Source of the DNA: Raineyella antarctica
GTDB lineage: Bacteria > Actinomycetota > Actinomycetes > Propionibacteriales > Propionibacteriaceae
Direction of reading: 5' to 3'
NCBI RefSeq assembly: GCF_900092135.1
Contig: NZ_FMYF01000011.1
Coordinates: 62,001-126,000, forward strand
DNA length: 64,000 nucleotides
In this document: positions 16,688-26,732 of the stretch, piece by piece
Position numbering within the stretch: position 1 is the first letter of the stretch
Layout: the number at the start of each line of letters is the position of its first letter
Program-made: the position numbers and the translations under genes
Notes under the pieces: generated by a model
The model's database searches: none
Told to the model about the DNA's origin: nothing
Seen by the model: the letters and a program-made list of their open reading frames with translations, nothing else

Positions 16688-18406
16688 ATGGCTGGGATCT
16701 CTCGGCAGGAATACGCGGCGCTGTACGGGCCGACGACCGGCGACAAGGTGCGCCTCGCCGACACCTCGCTCTACATCGAGATCGAACAGGACCTGCTCGT
16801 CCATGGTGACGAGCTCGTCTTCGGCGGCGGCAAGACCGCCCGTGACGGCATGGGCCAGATGCCCGGCCTCCGCAACGACCAGGGCGTGCTCGACCTGGTC
16901 ATCACCAACGTGGTCGTGCTCGACCCGATGCTCGGCGTGATCAAGGCCGACATCGGCGTCAAGGACGGCAAGATCGCCGGGATCGGCAAGTCCGGCAACC
17001 CGCAGGTGATGGACGGTGTCCACCGCGACCTGGTGGTGGGCGCCGGCACCGAGGTGATCGCGGGCGAGGGCCTGATCGCCACCGCCGGTGGTATCGACTC
17101 GCACATCCACATGATCAGCCCGCAGCAGGCGTACGACGCACTGTCCAACGGCATCACCACCATGATCGGCGGCGGCACCGGACCCGCCGACGGCACCGCC
17201 GCGACCACCTGCACCCCGGGCCCGTGGAACATCGCCCGGATGCTCGAGGCCGCCGAGGGCCTGCCGGTCAACATGGGCTTCCTGGGCAAGGGCAACAGCT
17301 CCCTGCCCGGCACCCTGATCGAGCAGATCGAGGCGGGCGCCTGCGGCCTGAAGGTCCACGAGGACTGGGGCGCCACCCCGGCCGTCATCCGCGCCGCCCT
17401 CGACGTGGCCGACGACTACGACATCCAGGTCGCCATCCACACCGACTCCCTCAACGAGTCCGGTTACCTCGAGGACACCATCGACGCGATCGACGGACGG
17501 GCGATCCACACCTTCCACACCGAGGGTGCCGGCGGTGGCCACGCCCCCGACATCATGCGGATCGCGGGGGAGATGTTCGCCCTGCCCTCCTCGACCAACC
17601 CGACGCGCCCGTTCACCGTGAACACGATCGACGAGCACCTCGACATGCTGATGGTCTGCCACCACCTCAACCCGAAGGTGCCCTCCGACGTCGCCTTCGC
17701 CGAGAGCCGGATCCGGGCCGAGACGATCGCCGCGGAGGACGTCTTCCACGACCTCGGACTGCTGAGCATGTACTCCTCCGACAGCCAGGCGATGGGCCGG
17801 CTCGGTGAGAACTTCATCCGCTGCTTCCAGACGGCCAGCAAGATGAAGGACCAGCGCGGACCCCTCGAGGGTGACGACTCGGGCAACGACAACGCCCGGG
17901 TGCTGCGCTACCTCGCCAAGCTCACGATCAACCCGGCGATCACCCACGGCTGCTCCGACATCCTCGGATCGCTCGAGGTCGGCAAGATGGCCGACATCGT
18001 GCTGTGGCCGTTCGCCTTCTTCGGCGCCAAGCCGAAGATGATCGTCAAGGGCGGTTTCGTCAACTGGGGCATCATGGGCGATCCCAACGCCTCCCTGCCG
18101 ACCCCCGAACCGGTCTACTATCGGCCGCTGTTCGGATCCTTCGGGCTGGCGATGCCCCGTACCAGCGTGACGCTGATGTCGAAGGCAGCCGTCGAGGCCG
18201 GTGTGGCCCAGAAGCTGGGCCTGCAGCGCAAGGTGCACGCGGTCAGCAAGACGCGGGCCATCTCCAAGCGCGACATGGTGCGCAACAACACCACCGCCAG
18301 GATCTCCATCGACCCGGAGACCTACGAAGTCCGGGTGAACGGCGAGATCGCCACCTGCGAGCCCGCCCAGTCCCTGCCCCTGACGCAGGCCTACTACTGC
18401 GTCTGA
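16688..18406 (+). CDS. ureC: Urease catalytic subunit alpha
   Basis: The 572-aa catalytic subunit is full length. It has all active-site residues: His139 and His141 (DSHIHMISP), Lys222 (GLKVHEDWG), the carbamylated nickel bridge, His in AIHTDSLNE, the flap MVCHHLN with Cys324 and His325, and Asp365 in SSDSQAMGR. It hydrolyses urea to ammonia and carbamate in the cytoplasm and needs two Ni2+, inserted by UreE/F/G/D encoded downstream. There is no sign of damage. Confidence 0.99.
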   Translation: MAGISRQEYAALYGPTTGDKVRLADTSLYIEIEQDLLVHGDELVFGGGKTARDGMGQMPGLRNDQGVLDLVITNVVVLDPMLGVIKADIGVKDGKIAGIGKSGNPQVMDGVHRDLVVGAGTEVIAGEGLIATAGGIDSHIHMISPQQAYDALSNGITTMIGGGTGPADGTAATTCTPGPWNIARMLEAAEGLPVNMGFLGKGNSSLPGTLIEQIEAGACGLKVHEDWGATPAVIRAALDVADDYDIQVAIHTDSLNESGYLEDTIDAIDGRAIHTFHTEGAGGGHAPDIMRIAGEMFALPSSTNPTRPFTVNTIDEHLDMLMVCHHLNPKVPSDVAFAESRIRAETIAAEDVFHDLGLLSMYSSDSQAMGRLGENFIRCFQTASKMKDQRGPLEGDDSGNDNARVLRYLAKLTINPAITHGCSDILGSLEVGKMADIVLWPFAFFGAKPKMIVKGGFVNWGIMGDPNASLPTPEPVYYRPLFGSFGLAMPRTSVTLMSKAAVEAGVAQKLGLQRKVHAVSKTRAISKRDMVRNNTTARISIDPETYEVRVNGEIATCEPAQSLPLTQAYYCV

Positions 18407-18429
18407 CGCAGCGAAGTGAGTGATCACCC

Positions 18430-18765
18430 GTGAATGTCCGCCACATCACCCATCGGCGCAACGTCGACGAGGCCGGTCTCCTCATCGATGCGGAACAGGT
18501 CTGCCACGGCACGGTCCAGGGCGGCGTCATCGCCGCCCTGGCCGGGCCGGTGGACCCCCTGACCCACCTCAACCGTGACTTCCACGAGCACGAGCTCGGC
18601 GAATGTGTCGTCGCCGAGGAGCTCGTGGTCGGCTCAGCCGTCCTGCTGGACGGCGAGGGCCATTTCCTGCGGGCGTCCCAACGCCCCGGGGCCAAGAAGT
18701 CCCTCGGGCGCGTCGACCTCGGCGCCCGCCGGTCGGACTGGCTCGCCGCCGCCCACCGGAAGTAA
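18430..18765 (+). CDS. Unrecognised 111-aa protein inside the urease operon
   Basis: This GTG-started protein lies 23 bp after ureC and 26 bp before ureE, in the same direction, so it should be co-transcribed. It begins MNVRHITHRRNVDEAGLL and has no membrane segment. It contains several His residues (HITH, CHGT, LTHLNRDFHEHELGE) and two Cys (VCHG, GECV), a plausible metal-binding or UreE-like accessory composition. I do not recognise a family; the standard urease gene set lacks an equivalent. Its codon usage is like the neighbours, and an ORF of this length with matching spacing supports a real gene. Confidence 0.7.
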   Translation: MNVRHITHRRNVDEAGLLIDAEQVCHGTVQGGVIAALAGPVDPLTHLNRDFHEHELGECVVAEELVVGSAVLLDGEGHFLRASQRPGAKKSLGRVDLGARRSDWLAAAHRK

Positions 18766-18791
18766 GACCCCTCTACCCCCAAGGATTCAGC

Positions 18792-19328
18792 ATGCTTGTG
18801 CTCAACCGTATCTACGGCAACACCACGACCGACCAGATCGTCGAGTTCGAGGTCCAGCGCCGGGAGAAGCTCGGTGAGGTCGAACACCTCGACATCGCCT
18901 TCGCGGACGCCGGCCGGCGCCGGCTGCGGACGACCTCCTCCGCGTCGACCGAAGTCGGCATCGACCTGGACACCGAGGTGCTCAAGGACGGGGACGTCCT
19001 GGTGCCCGGCGACGACCTTTCCCGGCTCTTCCTGGTCAACGTCGCGCCGAGCGAGGCGATGGCCCTGCGGATGGGCAAGACCCTGCCACCCGAGGAGCTC
19101 TTCGCCTTCGGCGTACGGCTGGGCCACATGCTCGGCAACCAGCACTGGCCGATCAAGGTCGAGAACGACGTGGTGCTGACGCCGGTCAACATCGATCGCC
19201 TCGTGATGGAGACCGTCGTCCGGACCCACGGGTTCGAGGGCATCGAGTGGGACTTCGTGCCGGTGCAGCCGGGCGACCTGCCCACCGGGATGCCTGCCCT
19301 CGAACACGAGCTGCATGTCCACGAGTGA
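18792..19328 (+). CDS. ureE: Urease accessory protein UreE, nickel metallochaperone
   Basis: This 178-aa protein has the UreE N-terminal peptide-binding domain and C-terminal metal domain: LFLVNVAPSEAMALRMGK, FAFGVRLGHMLGNQHWPIKV and the nickel-site His (GNQHW). The C-terminal tail is short and ends ELHVHE, rather than the long His run seen in some UreE. It delivers Ni2+ to UreG. The start of ureF overlaps its last 14 bases. Confidence 0.92.
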   Translation: MLVLNRIYGNTTTDQIVEFEVQRREKLGEVEHLDIAFADAGRRRLRTTSSASTEVGIDLDTEVLKDGDVLVPGDDLSRLFLVNVAPSEAMALRMGKTLPPEELFAFGVRLGHMLGNQHWPIKVENDVVLTPVNIDRLVMETVVRTHGFEGIEWDFVPVQPGDLPTGMPALEHELHVHE

Positions 19329-20049
19329 CGGGCCGGTGACCCCGACGGGTTTCACGGGCACTCCCGAGTCGTTCCTCGGGGCGCTCCAGCTCGCGGACAG
19401 CCTCTTCCCGTCGGGGCGCTACACCCTCTCACACGGGCTGGAGATGTGCGTCGAGAGCGGCCTGGTGCACGACGCCGGCACACTGGAGCAGGTCGTCATC
19501 GACTACCTGTCCGAATCGGTCGCGACCTGTGAGGCGGTGGCCGTGGCCACCGCCGTACGGGCCACCGGGTCCGGCGACCTCGCCACCCTGGTCGACCTGG
19601 ACCGGCTCGTCCACGCGATGCGCCTGCCGTGGGAGGTCTCCTCGTCCTCCGTCCGTACGGGGCGCCAACTGGTCGCCACCGGGAAGCGGCTGGCGCCGGA
19701 CTCCACGGTGCTCCCGGCGTTCGGCGCCGCGATCGACGACGGCCGTGCGGTGGGCAGCCATGCGGTGGTGCTCGGCATCGTCTCCGCAGCCTTCCGGATC
19801 GACGCCCACACCGCCGTGCTGGGCGAGCTGTACGCCTACACGGCGGCCCTGCTCGGAGCCGCCCTGCGGCTGATGCGGCTGGACCACCTGGAGGCCCAGG
19901 TGATCCTGCGGCGGATCCAGCCGGCGATCGTACGTTCGGCAGACCTCGCCCTCCGGATGCCCTACCAGGACATGCGCGCCTTCGCGCCGACCATCGACAT
20001 CATGCAGATGCGGCACGAACGCTCCCGGATGCGGCTCTTCGCCAGCTGA
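19315..20049 (+). CDS. ureF: Urease accessory protein UreF
   Basis: This 244-aa helical protein carries UreF features: [18 protein letters not shown] near the N-terminus, [19 protein letters not shown], and the C-terminal [13 protein letters not shown] tail that the family uses to contact UreG. UreF, with UreD, recruits UreG to apo-urease and gates nickel transfer. Its start lies inside the ureE 3' end, implying coupled translation; 85 bp then separate it from ureG. Confidence 0.95.
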   Translation: MSTSDGPVTPTGFTGTPESFLGALQLADSLFPSGRYTLSHGLEMCVESGLVHDAGTLEQVVIDYLSESVATCEAVAVATAVRATGSGDLATLVDLDRLVHAMRLPWEVSSSSVRTGRQLVATGKRLAPDSTVLPAFGAAIDDGRAVGSHAVVLGIVSAAFRIDAHTAVLGELYAYTAALLGAALRLMRLDHLEAQVILRRIQPAIVRSADLALRMPYQDMRAFAPTIDIMQMRHERSRMRLFAS

Positions 20050-20134
20050 GCCGCCCTCCCGGCCGCTCCCACGAGGGGCCACCGGAACACCACACCTTCT
20101 CCAAGAACCACGTCACAGAATCGAGCCGACCACC

Positions 20135-20776
20135 ATGAGCATGCCGCGCATCGGAGTAGGGGGCCCCGTCGGGTCCGGCAAGACCAGCCTGCTGGAGGCG
20201 ATCATCCCGGTCTTCCTCAGCTACGGCTACAACCCCGTCGTGATCACCAACGACATCGTCACCCAGGAGGACGCCAAGCACGTCCGGGCGAACCTGGACG
20301 GGATCCTCGACCCGAGCCGGATCGTCGGTGTCGAGACCGGCGCCTGCCCGCACACCGCCATCCGCGAGGACCCGACGATGAACCTCGGGGCCCTGGAGGA
20401 GTTGGAGCGCGCCTTCCCCGACGCCTCGATGGCCTTCATCGAGAGCGGCGGCGACAACCTGACCCTGACCTTCAGCCCGGCGCTCGTCGACTACTTCATC
20501 TACGTCATCGACGTCGCGGCGGGGGACAAGATCCCGCGCAAGAACGGTCCGGGCGTGACCCACTCCGACATGCTGGTGATCAACAAGATGGACCTGGCGC
20601 CGTACGTCAACGCCGACCTCGCCGTGATGGACCGCGACGCCCGCCGGATGCGCCCGAGCGACCGCCCCCTCCTGTTCACCAACTGCCACACCGGTGAGGG
20701 GATCCTCGAGGTCGTCCGGACGATCGCCCACGACACCCTCTTCACCGACCTGCCCGACCGCGTGCCGAGCGCCTGA
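20135..20776 (+). CDS. ureG: Urease accessory GTPase UreG
   Basis: The 213-aa SIMIBI-class GTPase has Walker [12 protein letters not shown] at the N-terminus, the metal-binding Cys-Pro-His motif in [24 protein letters not shown] and the guanine-specificity motif [12 protein letters not shown] hydrolysis powers nickel insertion. Intact and full length. Its stop is followed after 3 bp by ureD. Confidence 0.98.
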   Translation: MSMPRIGVGGPVGSGKTSLLEAIIPVFLSYGYNPVVITNDIVTQEDAKHVRANLDGILDPSRIVGVETGACPHTAIREDPTMNLGALEELERAFPDASMAFIESGGDNLTLTFSPALVDYFIYVIDVAAGDKIPRKNGPGVTHSDMLVINKMDLAPYVNADLAVMDRDARRMRPSDRPLLFTNCHTGEGILEVVRTIAHDTLFTDLPDRVPSA

Positions 20777-20779
20777 TCG

Positions 20780-21778
20780 ATGGCCACGGACCTGATCGCG
20801 CCTGAGGACCTGGCGCCGGAGCACTGGCCGGAGGTGAAGCGGCTGCCTGCGGAGTTCGCCCGCTACGAGGAGGAACTCCGCCAGCTGCCGGCCGCCTCCC
20901 GCGGGAAGACCGGCTTCCTGCGGCTGTGCTTCGAGGCGATCGACGGCCGTACGCGGATGACGGAGACCTTCTGCTCGGGGCCCCAGGTCGTCCACCGGGC
21001 GCTGTACCTCGACGAGTACCTCGACGACATGGCGGTCGTCTTCATCCAGTCGGTCGGGGCCGGCATCCTGCAGGGCGACCGCCTCCGCACCGAGATCGTC
21101 GTCGGCGAGGGGGCACGGGTGCTGGTCACCACGCAGGCGGCCAGCAAGGCGTACACGACGGAGGCGAACTACGCCACCCAACGGATCGACCTGGTGGTCG
21201 GCTCGGGCGCGTACTGCGAGGTACTGCTCGACGCACTGATCCCCTACCGGGGCGCCCGCGTCTACACCGAGCTGAACTTCACCGTGGCTCGCGATGCGGT
21301 GCTGGTCTACCAGGACCACGTCACTCCGGGCCGGGTCGCGCTCGGCGAGGAGTTCGCGTACGACTGCCTCTACACCCGGATGCGCTGCACCGACGAGGAC
21401 GGCCGGCTCGTCGTCGCGGACACCACGGTGCTCGAGCCCGACCGGGCCCATCCGCAGCGTGCCGGCATCCTCGGCCCGCACACCGACGTGGGGACGATGT
21501 ACGTCATCGCCCAGGACCTGCCCGACCCGACCGTGCTGGCCGGTGAGCTCAACGACCGGCTGGACCGGCTGGCCGACGTGGCCGCAGCGGCCAGCGTGAT
21601 GCCCTCGGGCTGCGGCGTGCACGTACGCGTCCTCGGCAGCGCCACCCGGCACGTCGAAGGTGCCCTGCACCGCTGCTGGGAAGGCGTCCGGAGGGTACTG
21701 CTGGACGCACCGGTGGCGCCGATCCACGTGGCCAAGCACGGCTTCCCGCCGGCCGTCCACGAGCGGGAACAGGACTAG
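20780..21778 (+). CDS. ureD: Urease accessory protein UreD (UreH)
   Basis: This 332-aa beta-helical protein matches UreD: LRLCFEAIDGRTRMTETFCSGP, SVGAGILQGDRLRTEIVVGEGA, LVTTQAASKAYTT and a LLDALIPYRGAR segment. UreD is the scaffold that binds apo-urease and carries the nickel tunnel. N-terminal 40 residues (acidic, LIAPEDLAPEHW) extend beyond the conserved part. A short spacer (15 bp) precedes the urea transporter, so the operon probably continues. Confidence 0.93.
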   Translation: MATDLIAPEDLAPEHWPEVKRLPAEFARYEEELRQLPAASRGKTGFLRLCFEAIDGRTRMTETFCSGPQVVHRALYLDEYLDDMAVVFIQSVGAGILQGDRLRTEIVVGEGARVLVTTQAASKAYTTEANYATQRIDLVVGSGAYCEVLLDALIPYRGARVYTELNFTVARDAVLVYQDHVTPGRVALGEEFAYDCLYTRMRCTDEDGRLVVADTTVLEPDRAHPQRAGILGPHTDVGTMYVIAQDLPDPTVLAGELNDRLDRLADVAAAASVMPSGCGVHVRVLGSATRHVEGALHRCWEGVRRVLLDAPVAPIHVAKHGFPPAVHEREQD

Positions 21779-21793
21779 GAGAACACGAACACG

Positions 21794-22903
21794 ATGCCAA
21801 CGACAGTCAACGAGCCGATCAGGACACCGGCTCTCGACACCATGCTCGACGTGCTGCGGGCACCTTTCCCCGGCGCGGGCAGCAACATCGCCCTCCGGTG
21901 GGTCGACCGGGTGCTGCGCGGCACCGGCCAGGTCGTCTTCCAGGGCAACTGGCTGACCGGCCTGTTCATCCTGGTGGCGATCGGCATCAACTCCCGCGTC
22001 TACCTCGTCGCCGCCCTCGTGGGCGTCGTTGCCTCCACCGGCACCGCCCTGCTGCTGCGGATGGATCGCGGTCTGGTCGACGCCGGGCTGTGTGGCTTCA
22101 ACGGGGTACTGCTGGGCATCGGCCTGAACGCCTACCTGAGCCAGGACTTCACCGCCGGCCAGTGGCCCGACGCCCTGCTGTACGTCTACATCGTCGTCGG
22201 CGCGGCCATGACGACGGTGATGCTCGCCGCGATCTCGTCCCTGCTCGGCTCCCGCAAGGTACCAGCGCTCACCGCACCGTTCGTCTTCACCGCCTGGATG
22301 TTCATCTTCGCCACCCTGCAGTTCGGCGACTTCCACCCGGGCCCGCTCCTGCAGGCCATCCTGCCCTCCCACCTCATCGCGACCGAACCCGTCACCATCG
22401 AGACCTGGTACGAGGGAACGTTCAAGGGCATCGCCGAGATCTTCTTCCAGGACAACGCCCTCAGCGGGATCGTCATCGTCATCGGCATCGCGCTGAACAG
22501 CCGGGTCAGTGCCCTGATGGGGCTGCTCGGCTCCCTCTCCGGCGTCGCCGTGGCCCTGCTCTACGGGGCGAGCGAGACTCCCGTCGCGCTCGGCCTCTAC
22601 GGCTTCAACGCGGCGTTGACCGCGATGGCCCTGGGCGGCGTCTTCTTCGTCCTCAACCGGATGGGCGCGCTCTACACGCTCTTCGGCACGCTGGTGACCG
22701 TGTGGGCGTGGGCGACGATGAGCGTCCTGCTGAGTCCCCTGGGGATGCCGACCTTCACCTCGGCCTTCGTCATCGTCGGCTGGTTCTTCATCCTCGCCAA
22801 GGCCGGCTTCCTCGGGGTCGTCCCGATCGATCCGGCTGACTCGACCTACCCGGAGGACAACCTCCGCCGCTGGCGCGGCGGCAGGCTCTCGGACGGCCGC
22901 TAG
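21794..22903 (+). CDS. Urea transporter, UT family
   Basis: The 369-aa membrane protein is an internally duplicated ten-helix urea channel: the first repeat has FQGNWLTGLFILVAIGINSR and the second FQDNALSGIVIVIGIALNSR, with GLYGFNAALTAMALGG as the pore-lining loop. The paired repeats are the hallmark of SLC14/UT-type channels. It is encoded 15 bp after ureD. With urease and the nickel transporter this closes a nickel-urea uptake and hydrolysis unit. A hairpin follows at 22912. Confidence 0.93.
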   Translation: MPTTVNEPIRTPALDTMLDVLRAPFPGAGSNIALRWVDRVLRGTGQVVFQGNWLTGLFILVAIGINSRVYLVAALVGVVASTGTALLLRMDRGLVDAGLCGFNGVLLGIGLNAYLSQDFTAGQWPDALLYVYIVVGAAMTTVMLAAISSLLGSRKVPALTAPFVFTAWMFIFATLQFGDFHPGPLLQAILPSHLIATEPVTIETWYEGTFKGIAEIFFQDNALSGIVIVIGIALNSRVSALMGLLGSLSGVAVALLYGASETPVALGLYGFNAALTAMALGGVFFVLNRMGALYTLFGTLVTVWAWATMSVLLSPLGMPTFTSAFVIVGWFFILAKAGFLGVVPIDPADSTYPEDNLRRWRGGRLSDGR

Positions 22904-22911
22904 CACCTTCG

Positions 22912-22970
22912 GGACCGGCGCCGCCGGTCCACCTCCACCTGCTCGGCACCCCGGCTGCATCCCGCAGCCG
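22912..22970 (+). terminator. Two hairpins between urea transporter and amt
   Basis: GGACCGGC at 22912-22919 pairs with GCCGGTCC at 22923-22930 around a 3-nt loop (8 perfect bp). A second stem, CGGCTGC at 22952-22958 with GCAGCCG at 22964-22970, follows. Either could terminate or attenuate transcription at the end of the urease-urea transporter operon. amt starts 47 bp later, so read-through is possible. Confidence 0.5.
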
Positions 22971-23016
22971 CTGATCGTCACGCCCGCAGCACCCCACGCA
23001 CCACAGGAGCACGACT

Positions 23017-24318
23017 GTGCACGTTTTCAACACCGGGGACACCGCCTGGGTCCTCATATCCACCGGCCTCGTCCTGTTCATGGTCATCGGCCTGGCCCTC
23101 TTCTACGGCGGCATGGTCCGCAGCCAGCACATGCTGCACATGATCCTGCAGAACGTCCTGTGCATCGGGATCGTCACGGTCACCTGGCTGGTGATCGGCT
23201 TCAGCCTGTCCTTCGCCGGCTCCAGCGGCCTGATCGGTGACCTGTCGCAGTTCGGCGTCCAGGGGCTCGACACGATCACCCTGCCCGGCTTCGTCGGCGG
23301 CCTCGCGCTCACCGTGCCCAACTTCGCGTTCTTCCACTTCCAGATGATGTTCGCGATCATCACGCCGGCCCTCATCACCGGTGCCACCGCGGACCGGCTC
23401 AAGCTGACGAGCTGGGCCGTGTTCGTGACCATCTGGTCGATCGTCGTCTATCCGCCGGTGGTCAAGTGGATCTTCAGCCCGGTCGGATGGATCGCGAAGA
23501 TGGGTGGCCTCGACTTCGCCGGCGGCGCTGTCGTCCACACCACGGCCGGAGCGGCCGCACTGGCACTGCTGTGGGTGATCGGCCCCCGCACCGGCTGGCC
23601 GGTGAAGTGGCGCGTGCAGCGGCCGAACTCGATGCCCCTCGTCCTGCTGGGCACCGGCATCCTGTGGTTCGGCTGGTTCGGCTTCAACGCCGGATCCTCC
23701 CTCGGGGCGAATCCGCACGCCGTACACGCCCTGGTCAACACGCAGGTGGCGGGGGCGGCCGGGATGACCGCGTGGCTCATCGTCGAGAAGATCAAGGAAG
23801 GTTCGATCTCCAGCCTGGGCGGGGCCTCGGGTGCCATCGCGGGTCTGGCCGCCATCACCCCGGGAGCCGGCTACGTCGATCCGTTCTCCGCGCTGGCGAT
23901 CGGCATCCTGGCCGGTGCGATCTGCTGTTACGCCACTGGCCTGAAGTTCGTGCTGAGGTACGACGACGCCCTGGATGTCGTCGCGGTGCACCTGGTCGGC
24001 GGCATGTTCGGCACGATCGCGGTCGGGTTGTTCGCCGACTCCGCGATGAGTCCCGGGATCGAGAACGGCCTGTTCTTCGGTGGCGGATGGCATCTGTTCG
24101 GGGTCCAGGCACTCATGGTCGCCGTGGTGTTCGCCTTCGCCTTCGTGCTGACCCTGGTCATCGCCTTCGCCATCCACAGGACGATGGGGCTGCGCGTCTC
24201 CCTGGAGCAGGAGAGCAAGGGGCTCGACATCTCCGAGTTGCTGGAGCGGGCGTACGTCCATGGGGCCGAGGATGACGACGACGGCCACCGGGCCTCCGGC
24301 GAGGGTTCCACGGTCTGA
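23017..24318 (+). CDS. amt: Ammonium transporter Amt
   Basis: The 433-aa channel has eleven predicted helices and the Amt signature: FYGGMVRSQHML, FHFQMMFAIITPALITGA, and the twin pore histidines His174 (DFAGGAVVHTTAG) and His325 (VAVHLVGGMFG). The C-terminal cytoplasmic tail continues after RVSLEQESKGLDISEL and ends with an acidic stretch. GTG start at 23017. It could recapture ammonium leaking after urea hydrolysis or take up external ammonium. No glnK/PII gene follows, unlike many bacteria. Confidence 0.95.
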   Translation: MHVFNTGDTAWVLISTGLVLFMVIGLALFYGGMVRSQHMLHMILQNVLCIGIVTVTWLVIGFSLSFAGSSGLIGDLSQFGVQGLDTITLPGFVGGLALTVPNFAFFHFQMMFAIITPALITGATADRLKLTSWAVFVTIWSIVVYPPVVKWIFSPVGWIAKMGGLDFAGGAVVHTTAGAAALALLWVIGPRTGWPVKWRVQRPNSMPLVLLGTGILWFGWFGFNAGSSLGANPHAVHALVNTQVAGAAGMTAWLIVEKIKEGSISSLGGASGAIAGLAAITPGAGYVDPFSALAIGILAGAICCYATGLKFVLRYDDALDVVAVHLVGGMFGTIAVGLFADSAMSPGIENGLFFGGGWHLFGVQALMVAVVFAFAFVLTLVIAFAIHRTMGLRVSLEQESKGLDISELLERAYVHGAEDDDDGHRASGEGSTV

Positions 24319-24326
24319 CCGACCTG

Positions 24327-26396
24327 CTACCGCACACCCGTTTCCGGTACCACTGCCCCCAGCCACTGGCGGATGCTCGAGTCCGCTGCCGGCAGGGGGC
24401 AGTGTGCCGTGAGGTCGGGCATCTCGTAGCCGATCGCCGGGGGGACGTCGCCGAGGAGCAGGACCGGCAGGCCGGAGCGGTCGTGGTCCAGCCGGACCGC
24501 GACCGAGGCTCCGTTGAGACCGGTGAGCGTCGACTCGACCAGTGCCGCCTCGAGGGACGGAAGAGAACGGTTGAGCTCGAGGGCCTGGCCGGTGCTCGAG
24601 GCGACGTGCGGTGTGTAGCCGACGGCGCCGAGCACCCCCGTGAGCTGGTCCTCGAGCTCCTTGTGGGAGGTGAGGACGAGGACGTTCCCGCGCTGCGGGC
24701 CGGAGGGTGGAGCGGGCGCCTTCCCCCCGGGACCCGCCGTACCGTCGACCGGGCCGTCGATCGGGGCTTCCGCGGCGGGGCCGGCCAGCGGCCACTCGAT
24801 CCGTACGACCGTTCCCTGGCCGAGCATGCTGCTGATCCCCACGGTCCCGTGCGAGGCCGCCACCATGCGCTGCACACCGGCCAGGCCGACGCCTCGCGAG
24901 GCGCCGGGCTTGTCCGAGAACCAGGCATCGAAGGCGTGGGTGAGGGTGCGCTCGTCCATCCCCCGCCCGTCGTCCGCCACGACCAGCACGAGCCGGGCGG
25001 GGGAGCCGCCCGTTGGTCCCTCGAGGTGGGTGGCGATGCCGATGTGGCCCTCCGAACCGATCGCGTCACGTGCGTTGAGGACCAGGTTGAGGGCGATCTG
25101 CTCGACGCTGGTCGCCGGCACGTCCACCAGGTCCGAGCGGGTCGATGTCTCCACCGTGAGGTCGTGGCGACCGGCGGCGGTGCGCAACAACGGCTCCATC
25201 GAACGCAGCACCCCGTTCACATCGGTGGCGCCGGCGTCGGACGAGGGCGCCATCACCCTCTGGAGCTGCGCCGTCAGCTCGGCCGTGTGGTTGGCGCCCT
25301 GGACGATCCGCTCGAGCGCGCCCCAGTGCTGTCCGCGCGGATCGAGCTGGACCGAGAGCAGCTCGCAGTTGGCCAGCATCAGGGACTGCAGGTGGGTGAT
25401 GTCGTGGGCGACCTGGTTGGCGACCCGGCCGATGGTCTCGAGGTCACGCTCCTGGGACTCCGCCCGGCGGGCCTGTGCCGACGCGGCGTGCAGGACCAGC
25501 ATGGTGAACAGTGAGGCGCCGACGAAGAGCTGGTCCAGCTGGACCCCGACCGGGCGTGAGTAGCCGACCCAGAAAGGACCCGTGTGGGCCCAGGCGGCCA
25601 ACTCGCCCAGGACCCCCAGGGTCAGCGCCGCCACCCCGATGCCCTTGGCGCCGCCCTGCACGGCGAGCAGCACGATGAGCGGTGCGACCAGGAAGACCAC
25701 CGGGATCCGCTGGCCCCCCACCACGTACGCCGTGGCGCCGACGATGATGGACATCCACATCAGGAAGGCGGCCCGGGGTCGCATCTTCTTGGTCGGTTCG
25801 CGTTCCGCCCAGGTGACCAGCGCCGCGGTGACGACGAGCCCGCCGAGGAGGTCGCCCGCCCACCAGCGCTCCCACCACGTCCAGAACGGGGCCAGGCCGG
25901 CGGCGGCGACGCCGGCGGAGGCGATGGTCGCCGAGATCACCGGGGACAGGCAGGCGGCGAAGGTCAGGGTGAGGATCGACCGCACCTGCAGGAAGGAGAA
26001 CGGACGTCCCGCCAGGCGTTCGACGATCAGGGCGCTGACCAGCGGTTCGACGGTGTTGGCGACGGCGAACGTGACGGCGACCGTGAACGGTGCGCCGTGC
26101 CACAGGTCGACGCCCCACTCGGTCAGCCCGACACAGAGCAGGATGACCGGCCACGCATGGCGCCGCGAGAGAAGGAGCCCGGCGAGCGAGACCCCTGCCG
26201 CCGGGAACAGGGAGGCACCCAGCGACACCTGGTGGGACAGCAGGTAGGCGACGACGCAGAAGAAGCCGTAGGCGGCCCCCACGACCAGGCCACGCCCCAG
26301 GGCGTACGGCGACAGTGGACCGGTGGCGCCGCCGCGGCCGACCGCACGGAAACGGAGAGGTGCCGCCCCGACGGCCGGGGTGGGGTGGGTGTGCAT
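24327..26396 (-). CDS. MASE1-domain sensor histidine kinase with degenerate receiver
   Basis: This 689-aa protein starts with eight to ten hydrophobic helices of the MASE1 type (residues about 30-300). It continues with an NtrB-like dimerisation domain, QVAHDITHLQ, phospho-acceptor His near 331. The HATPase follows: NLVLNARDAIG (N box), VADDGRGM (G1), SRGVGLAGVQRMVAASHG (G2). The C-terminal 110 residues look like a receiver, but the acceptor position reads ALVESTLTGLNG (Glu instead of Asp), so it may be pseudo-receiver or non-phosphorylatable. It is convergent with amt, 8 bp apart. ATG 26396 is preferred over 26468. It may act in nitrogen sensing, which is inference from location only. Confidence 0.82.
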   Translation of the reverse strand: MHTHPTPAVGAAPLRFRAVGRGGATGPLSPYALGRGLVVGAAYGFFCVVAYLLSHQVSLGASLFPAAGVSLAGLLLSRRHAWPVILLCVGLTEWGVDLWHGAPFTVAVTFAVANTVEPLVSALIVERLAGRPFSFLQVRSILTLTFAACLSPVISATIASAGVAAAGLAPFWTWWERWWAGDLLGGLVVTAALVTWAEREPTKKMRPRAAFLMWMSIIVGATAYVVGGQRIPVVFLVAPLIVLLAVQGGAKGIGVAALTLGVLGELAAWAHTGPFWVGYSRPVGVQLDQLFVGASLFTMLVLHAASAQARRAESQERDLETIGRVANQVAHDITHLQSLMLANCELLSVQLDPRGQHWGALERIVQGANHTAELTAQLQRVMAPSSDAGATDVNGVLRSMEPLLRTAAGRHDLTVETSTRSDLVDVPATSVEQIALNLVLNARDAIGSEGHIGIATHLEGPTGGSPARLVLVVADDGRGMDERTLTHAFDAWFSDKPGASRGVGLAGVQRMVAASHGTVGISSMLGQGTVVRIEWPLAGPAAEAPIDGPVDGTAGPGGKAPAPPSGPQRGNVLVLTSHKELEDQLTGVLGAVGYTPHVASSTGQALELNRSLPSLEAALVESTLTGLNGASVAVRLDHDRSGLPVLLLGDVPPAIGYEMPDLTAHCPLPAADSSIRQWLGAVVPETGVR

Positions 26397-26732
26397 GACG
26401 TGGGCATCCTCTCCGCGCGCCCCACCCGGGCGGCCGGCGGGGAGCGATGCCCCCCGTGGGGGCTGCACCTCGCCGGCCGGGACGAGCCGCCGCGGACGCG
26501 AGTCTTCTTCTCTGGTACGGACCCGCGAATCTACGCCGGAGAGCTTGTGCGCCCGCTGTGTTGCCGGGCGTTGTCGGGCGGCCCGCTCCTGCCGGTCACG
26601 CCGGGCCGGGCGTCAGGACTGCCGCTTGGCATTGTCGACAGTCTTGGCCTGTCACAGTAGACTTTGGGTATCCGGGCGGCCGATCGGGGCCGCTTCGACA
26701 GGGTTTCAAAGGCATCAACAGGAAGGCATGAC

